Position numbers and translations under genes: made by a program. A stretch of DNA of 52,930 bases, taken from the NCBI GenBank assembly GCA_031551765.1, contig JAVBNC010000018.1, forward strand, positions 1 to 52,930, written 5' to 3'. Positions 48,550-52,930 of this stretch are shown here, in pieces; within the stretch, counting starts at the first letter, position 1, and every line of letters starts with the position of its first letter. The DNA is from JAVBNC01 sp031551765. Its GTDB lineage: Bacteria; Desulfobacterota; Desulfovibrionia; Desulfovibrionales; Desulfovibrionaceae. The notes under the pieces were generated by a model. It ran no database searches. It saw only the letters and a program-made list of their open reading frames with translations, and was not told where the DNA came from.

Positions 48550-49518
48550 ATGCGCCGCTTGCTCCTCTGTCTTCTGCTCCCGTTTCTGCTGCTGTGCTGC
48601 GCCCCGCCTCTTTGGGCGGCGGAAAGCGTTTTTCCGACGTTCATGCCCAAGCCCTACAGGGACCAGGCCGCCGCTCAGGCCATATTGCAGGAGTTGGGCG
48701 CGATCATGGAGGAAGCCCGCACCCTGGCGGCCGACAAGGACGACCTGTTCCTGGGCCGCATCCACGACCTGGCCGCGGGCCTGCGCTATCCCCTGACCAT
48801 GGGCGACACCCTGGCCGGAACCCTGGATGCGCTGGTCAACGCACGGAGCGATAAAGCCCGGCGCGACGCGGCCCTGCAGACCGCGCGGGTGGCCTACGGC
48901 GAAAGCGTGGAAAGCGTGCGCGCCTGGCTGCGCGCCATCCGGGACCTGCGCGCCGAAACGGCCATGCTGCGGCGCGCGGACGCCCTGGCCCTGCTCGACC
49001 GCCTGGAAACCAACTGTTTCGCTTCCGGCGCGTTTCTGGAAAACACCAGCAAACGTTGCCTGCCGCCCGCGTTCACCGCGCCCGTGCGCCGGGAACAGCT
49101 GCTCTTTATCAACGAGAATCAGGCCCAACGCCTGCAAAACCAGAGAAACGCCTTTCTGGACACCCTGTCCACGGACAGGAACCAGCAAAATTTCCTCGGC
49201 GGCCTGGCCTACGAAAAGGTCAGCGCGTTGCGTTTCCCGCTCATGGATGCCATACGGCTGAGCTTTTTCATGGAACGGCTGTTCGAGGGCACGGACAACG
49301 CCACCATGCGCGCCACCGCCCTTATCGTGGCCCAGGCCGTGCTGGACCGCCACATTCTCACCCTGCGCCAAGCCATGCAGCATATCGCGGCCATTCAGGA
49401 ATCCCGCCAGGGCCGTCCCCTGGATACCGCCCTGCTGGCCAAAACCCAGGACCGCCACCAGGATACCCTGTACTTTCTCGAAGACGTGCGCGGCCGTCTC
49501 AACCGCGCCCAGCCTTAG
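48550..49518 (+). CDS. Exported helical protein of unknown function
   Basis: A 322-residue protein. The ATG at 48550 begins a clean signal peptide (MRRLLLCLLLPFLLLCCAPP...AAES); the upstream in-frame ATG at 48511 would bury it. The cysteine pair before A-P-P could be a lipobox, which would make it a lipoprotein. The mature protein is almost entirely amphipathic helices with many Ala, Leu, Arg and Asp. Two cysteines (NCFASGAFLENTSKRC) may form a disulphide. No family is recognised. It stands alone between the M20 and MltB genes. Confidence 0.75.
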   Translation: MRRLLLCLLLPFLLLCCAPPLWAAESVFPTFMPKPYRDQAAAQAILQELGAIMEEARTLAADKDDLFLGRIHDLAAGLRYPLTMGDTLAGTLDALVNARSDKARRDAALQTARVAYGESVESVRAWLRAIRDLRAETAMLRRADALALLDRLETNCFASGAFLENTSKRCLPPAFTAPVRREQLLFINENQAQRLQNQRNAFLDTLSTDRNQQNFLGGLAYEKVSALRFPLMDAIRLSFFMERLFEGTDNATMRATALIVAQAVLDRHILTLRQAMQHIAAIQESRQGRPLDTALLAKTQDRHQDTLYFLEDVRGRLNRAQP

Positions 49519-49870
49519 GGAAGTGCGCGACTGACGCCCGGGGGAAGGGAGAGACCGCATCCTCCCGGAGGGAGCCGGAGCGGAGCGCAGGCCATGCGCG
49601 CCAGCGCCTATGGAACGCAGGGGCCGGACGCGATCCGGCTTTGCCGGTCGCGTATCTTTCCGGCCCTGGAGTAGATGTAAAGCAGAAAGATTCCCCCTTT
49701 CCCCGGCCCCCCATCCCTCTCCAAAGAACTTTATCAGGGGTGGTATGGAGCGGCGAATATGTGTCTTCCTGAAATTGCGTGGTGTGACAGCTCCGCCGCT
49801 CTATGATATAGAGACTATCCGCAGTCGCTTTATACAGTTTTATATGTCTGATTTATATGTCTGAGGACCT
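49519..49870. other. Intergenic region upstream of the mltB-like gene
   Basis: About 350 bases. The left part (49618-49670) can fold: GGGCCGGA and CGCGA pair with TCGCG and TCCGGCCC around an inner CCGG/CCGG hairpin. The pyrimidine-rich stretch 49690-49730 resembles the reverse complement of the purine-rich end of the window (52897-52920). The right part is AT-rich with a 13-base tandem repeat. No gene is supported. Confidence 0.5.
49839..49864 (+). repeat. 13-base tandem repeat just before the mltB-like start
   Basis: TTTATATGTCTGA occurs at 49839-49851 and again, immediately adjacent, at 49852-49864. The second copy runs into the ribosome binding site (gagga) of the next gene. It may affect translation or be a regulator half-site pair. 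Confidence 0.7.
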
Positions 49871-50992
49871 ATGCGCGGACGCTTTCTTCCGGCTGTTACA
49901 CTTGTCATGGCGCTTTGCTGCTGCCTGGCTCTTGTGCCACGCTCCTTTGCGGCCGGGCGTCTGGCGGGCGCCCTGAACAGCGCGTACACCCTGGGCGAAA
50001 CTCTGGCCGACGCGCAGGCCCAAAACTCCTGGAGCCCGCTTATCTCCCGCTTGGCCGCGGACGGTTTTGACCGGGGCGAGCTGGAAGAACTTTTCGCCCG
50101 GCTGGACAAGGCCCCGGCCCCGCTGTTCATGGCGGAAAAGGTGGTGGAACTGGCCTCGCTCCATAAACTGCACGGCGTGGCGCTTGCCGTGCCGCCGGAA
50201 GAGGCCGCCTCCTTTGCCCCGCCGGACTACCAGCGCCTGGCCGGCGGGTTCAGCGCCGCTGCCGGGCGCGCTTTCATGGACCGCAACGCCAGGCTTTTCG
50301 CCGGGGTCTACAAGCGCTACGGCGTGCCCGCGCCCTTCATTGTGGCGGTGCTGATGGTGGAAACCGGACTTGGCGCGGAACTGGGCCGCCACCCCGCCTT
50401 GCACGCCCTGGCCAGCATGGCGGTGTACGACAGCCTGGACAGCCTGTTGCCATCCCTGCGCGGCGTCAGCGGCCGGGAAGAAACGCTGAAAAAAGCGGTG
50501 CCGGAAAAGGCCGCCTGGGCCTATGCCGAACTGAAAGCCCTGCTCCTTTGCCGCCACCATCTGGGGCCGGACCTGGAAAAAATCCCCGGCTCCGTTTACG
50601 GCGCCGTGGGTCTCTGCCAGTTCATGCCCAGCAATATCCCCATCTACGGTGTGGACGCCGACGGCGACGGCCGCATCAACCTGTTCAAGCTGCCGGACGC
50701 CGCTTACAGCATTGCCTGTTACCTTTCCGCCCACGGCTGGAAAAAAGCCCTCACTCCGGCCGCCCAAGTGCAGGTGCTCCGCAGCTACAACCATTCGGAT
50801 GTCTATGCCTCCACCGTATACGGGGTGGCCATGCAGATCATTTCTCCCACCACCTTCGCGGCGGAAAAAGCCGCGCAAAAAGGCGGCAGCGCCGTGGGCG
50901 CCGCCAGGGCCGGGGCACGCAACGCCCTGCCCCCCAACAGCAAAAGCAAGCAGGCGCCCGTCGTTCTGCCGGGATACGGCGTTGCGCCGTAA
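49871..50992 (+). CDS. Lytic murein transglycosylase, MltB family
   Basis: A 373-residue exported peptidoglycan enzyme that cleaves MurNAc-GlcNAc bonds to 1,6-anhydro products. The signal peptide is MRGRFLPAVTLVMALCCCLAL...SFAA. SLT_2 domain features are FMDRNARLFAGVYKRYGVP, FIVAVLMVETGLGAELGRHP (catalytic Glu), HALASMAVYD, GSVYGAVGLCQFMPSNIPIY (substrate cleft) and VDADGDGRINLFKLPDAAYS. The last resembles the calcium-binding loop of MltB. The C-terminal tail (ALPPNSKSKQAPVVLPGYG) is likely flexible. The ATG at 49871 follows gagga. No lipobox is obvious, so it may be soluble in the periplasm (Slt35-like). Confidence 0.92.
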   Translation: MRGRFLPAVTLVMALCCCLALVPRSFAAGRLAGALNSAYTLGETLADAQAQNSWSPLISRLAADGFDRGELEELFARLDKAPAPLFMAEKVVELASLHKLHGVALAVPPEEAASFAPPDYQRLAGGFSAAAGRAFMDRNARLFAGVYKRYGVPAPFIVAVLMVETGLGAELGRHPALHALASMAVYDSLDSLLPSLRGVSGREETLKKAVPEKAAWAYAELKALLLCRHHLGPDLEKIPGSVYGAVGLCQFMPSNIPIYGVDADGDGRINLFKLPDAAYSIACYLSAHGWKKALTPAAQVQVLRSYNHSDVYASTVYGVAMQIISPTTFAAEKAAQKGGSAVGAARAGARNALPPNSKSKQAPVVLPGYGVAP

Positions 50993-51120
50993 AAGGAATC
51001 CGTTTTCCTCTTGACCTTGCCGTAAAGAGAGACTACGTGGGGTAATGCACAGGCCGGTACCATTCGTTGCGCTCGCGCGAGGATGGCGGCCCCGGCAAAA
51101 ATATAAGAGAAGGTGCTTTT

Positions 51121-51336
51121 ATGATCCATCTGCCACAATGCTGTAAATGCGTGCATCTCAGCCCGAAGGAAGGGGAAATTGTGTGTAAGGCTTTTCCGGA
51201 AGGCATTCCGGAAGAGATTTGGCACAACAGAATCGATCACATCAAACCCTGCGACGGCGATCATGGCATTTACTTTAAAGCGCGCGACAATGCCTCTCCC
51301 CGCAATGACTGTCCCTGTCCCACCTGCCAGCAGTAA
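51121..51336 (+). CDS. 71-residue cysteine-rich conserved protein
   Basis: A small cytoplasmic protein with 8 cysteines (C7, C8, C10, C22, C44, C64, C66, C69) and the segment CKAFPEGIPEEIW, then HIKPCDGDHGIYFKA. The pattern C-x-x-C...C-x-A-F-P-x-G-I-P...H...P..GD.GI.F occurs in a widespread but uncharacterised family. The cysteines suggest zinc or Fe-S binding. The ATG at 51121 follows gaagg; an in-frame extension upstream is not family-like. The C-terminal CPCPTC is additional to the family core as I remember it. Confidence 0.75.
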   Translation: MIHLPQCCKCVHLSPKEGEIVCKAFPEGIPEEIWHNRIDHIKPCDGDHGIYFKARDNASPRNDCPCPTCQQ

Positions 51337-51367
51337 AAACCGCTTCGGCAAAGGGTATTTTTAGCGC

Positions 51368-51391
51368 CGCGTGCCCGGCAACGGGCACGCG
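51368..51391 (+). terminator. Hairpin after the cysteine-rich gene
   Basis: CGCGTGCCC-ggcaac-GGGCACGCG, then cttgcattat. The stem is strong but the T tract is poor, so it is a weak terminator candidate. Confidence 0.5.
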
Positions 51392-51437
51392 CTTGCATTA
51401 TGCGGGCAGCCCCGCCTTCCCGCGTTCACCACAAAGC

Positions 51438-51466
51438 TTGACATGAAAGCATGTTCGCATTGAAAG
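51438..51466 (+). promoter_or_regulatory. Candidate promoter of the M18 aminopeptidase gene
   Basis: A consensus TTGACA (51438-51443) is followed after 17 bases by TGAAAG, a poor -10. It is located about 40 bases before the start codon. Confidence 0.3.
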
Positions 51467-51500
51467 TGCTTTATCGAATAAAATGCCATAAGGACACGCC

Positions 51501-52889
51501 ATGCCTGATTTCGCCTTTACGCCGCGCTCCTGCTGGGATGTGTACTCCGCCCCCAAGCATGAAAAGGAACTGGAAGCTCTTGCCTCCCGATACATAGACT
51601 TTGTTTCCCGCTGCAAAACGGAACGGGAAACCATGGAATACCTGCGAGAACGCCTCGGTGCCGCCGGGTACACGGAAAACGGCAGCGGCCCCAAACAGTT
51701 CCGCATTCTGCAGGACAAAAGCATGTTCGTGGCCCGGCGCGGCACCAAGTCCTTGGAACAGGGTCTACGCCTTATCTGCGCCCACGCGGACACCCCCCGC
51801 CTGGACCTCAAACAGCGCCCCATACAGGAACAGGCCGACGTGGGCCAGGCCAAAACCCACTACTACGGCGGCATACGCAAGTACCAGTGGCTGGCCCGCC
51901 CCCTGGCCCTGCACGGCGTCATCGTGCGCGCCAACGGCGAACGCATCAAGATCGTGCTGGGCGAAGACGCCAAAGAACCCGTCTTCACCATAGCGGACCT
52001 GCTGCCTCACCTGGCCTATCAGCAGGCGGAACTCCCCCTGTCCAAAGCCTTTGAAGGCGAAAAGCTCAACCTGATCATCGGCCACAAGCCGGAGCCGGAA
52101 GCCAAAGGCAAAGACGCGAAAAACGCCTCCAAGGAACGCGTCAAAACCCGCATCCTTGCGCTGCTCAACGCCAAATACGGCATTGTGGAAGAAGACCTCT
52201 ATTCCGCCGAGCTCCAGGCCGTGCCCGCCGGTCCCGCCCGGCCCGTGGGCCTGGACGCCGCCCTGATCGGCGGCTACGGCCACGACGACCGCGTCTGCGT
52301 CTTTTCCGCCCTGGAAGGTCTGCTGGCCGCCAAAGCCTCCACTCCCCACCCCCAGATCCTGATGTTCTGGGACAAGGAGGAAATAGGCTCGGAAGGCTCC
52401 ACCAGCGCCAAATCCCGCTTTTTCGAGTACTGCGTCAATGACCTTATCACCGCCTGGGAACCCAAAGCCCGTTTCCAGCAGATCATGCTGCGCTCCAAGG
52501 CCATTTCCGCCGACGTGCACGCGGCCATCGACCCGGACTGGCAGGAACTGCACGAAAAACTCAACGCCGCCCGCATCGGGTTCGGCCCCTGCTTCTGCAA
52601 ATTCACCGGCAGCCGGGGCAAGTATGCGGCCAACGACGCCCACCCGGAGTACGTGGGCTGGCTGCGCGGCGTGCTCAACAAGCAAAACATCCCCTGGCAA
52701 ATGGCCGAACTGGGCAAGGTGGACGGCGGAGGCGGCGGCACCGTGGCCATGCACCTGGCCGCCTACGGCATGAACATCATCGACTGCGGCCCAGCCGTGC
52801 TCTCCATGCACAGCCCCTTCGAACTGGTCAGCAAAGCCGATCTCTACGCCACCCGTCTCGCGTTCAGCGCGTTTCTGGACGCGGTGTAA
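51501..52889 (+). CDS. M18-family aminopeptidase (aspartyl aminopeptidase-like)
   Basis: A 462-residue cytoplasmic metallopeptidase of the M18 family (DNPEP/Ape group), which removes N-terminal residues, preferentially Asp or Glu in many members. Visible are LRLICAHADTPRLDLKQRP (zinc His and Asp), HYYGGIRKYQW, GGYGHDDRVCVFSALEG (bridging Asp), ILMFWDKEEIGSEGSTS (catalytic Glu pair), ISADVHAAIDP (zinc Asp) and LSMHSPFELVSKADLY (zinc His). All metal ligands are present and the length is normal. The ATG at 51501 follows aagga. With the three M20 carboxypeptidases it suggests use of acidic peptides. The 40 bases to the window end are purine-rich without a gene. Confidence 0.93.
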   Translation: MPDFAFTPRSCWDVYSAPKHEKELEALASRYIDFVSRCKTERETMEYLRERLGAAGYTENGSGPKQFRILQDKSMFVARRGTKSLEQGLRLICAHADTPRLDLKQRPIQEQADVGQAKTHYYGGIRKYQWLARPLALHGVIVRANGERIKIVLGEDAKEPVFTIADLLPHLAYQQAELPLSKAFEGEKLNLIIGHKPEPEAKGKDAKNASKERVKTRILALLNAKYGIVEEDLYSAELQAVPAGPARPVGLDAALIGGYGHDDRVCVFSALEGLLAAKASTPHPQILMFWDKEEIGSEGSTSAKSRFFEYCVNDLITAWEPKARFQQIMLRSKAISADVHAAIDPDWQELHEKLNAARIGFGPCFCKFTGSRGKYAANDAHPEYVGWLRGVLNKQNIPWQMAELGKVDGGGGGTVAMHLAAYGMNIIDCGPAVLSMHSPFELVSKADLYATRLAFSAFLDAV

Positions 52890-52930
52890 AGATAAATCTG
52901 GGGGAAGGGGGAAACCTTTCTTGGAAGAAA

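Noticed and set aside
1..52930. CRISPR array or phage structural module
   Set aside because: No regularly spaced short direct repeats with unique spacers and no capsid, tail or terminase genes were seen; the only regular repeats are within the adhesin.

Overview
The window is GC-rich, densely coded bacterial chromosome from a Gram-negative, most likely anaerobic organism. A Desulfovibrionaceae-type (sulfate-reducing Deltaproteobacteria) host fits best: a Lap-type large adhesin with a LapG protease beside an HD-GYP-like membrane protein, DcuC-type anaerobic dicarboxylate carriers, a compact trpE-(GD)-C-F-B-A operon and many ferredoxin-like cysteines. This assignment is inference from gene content, not from a marker gene.

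Layout. (1) 1-3549: right end of an integrated element, with the 5' end of an IS3-type transposase, a small ORF cut at the IS border, a RelE-like toxin with an HTH antitoxin, a 35-codon ORF, a Bro-N/DinD-like protein and a tyrosine integrase. It ends at a 3' tRNA-Gly(CCC) fragment that must be the att copy. (2) 3916-6522: M20 peptidase plus DcuC carrier. (3) 6614-9934: hybrid sensor kinase. (4) 10576-17679: giant type I secreted RTX adhesin with a LapA-like retention module and a TAAG motif. (5) 17790-24561: trp operon with promoter, Trp-Trp leader peptide and attenuator. (6) 24619-28499: HpcH/HpaI aldolase, an unusual cysteine-rich Fe-S protein and a PilJ-PAS-GGDEF protein. (7) 28619-38198: c-di-GMP-type receptor with a degenerate HD-GYP domain, LapG-like protease, HlyD adaptor, LapB-like ABC exporter and a divergent TolC. 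(8) 38356-42488: two HAD phosphatases, manC and purM. (9) 42535-44040: small secreted protein and an AmmeMemoRadiSam radical SAM enzyme. (10) 44351-48422: a second M20 + DcuC cassette followed by an exported M20 peptidase. (11) 48550-52889: exported protein of unknown function, MltB-type lytic transglycosylase, 71-aa cysteine-rich protein and M18 aminopeptidase.

Two themes link the genes. First, a complete cell-surface adhesion circuit: adhesin, type I exporter (ABC, HlyD, TolC), periplasmic cysteine protease, an inner-membrane sensor whose HD-GYP metal ligands are replaced, and a nearby GGDEF protein. The adhesin gene is separated from its export genes by about 11 kb containing the trp operon. 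Second, acidic peptide or N-acyl-amino-acid use: three M20 (CPG2-like) peptidases, two DcuC carriers and an M18 aminopeptidase. No CRISPR array, rRNA gene or intact tRNA gene was seen.
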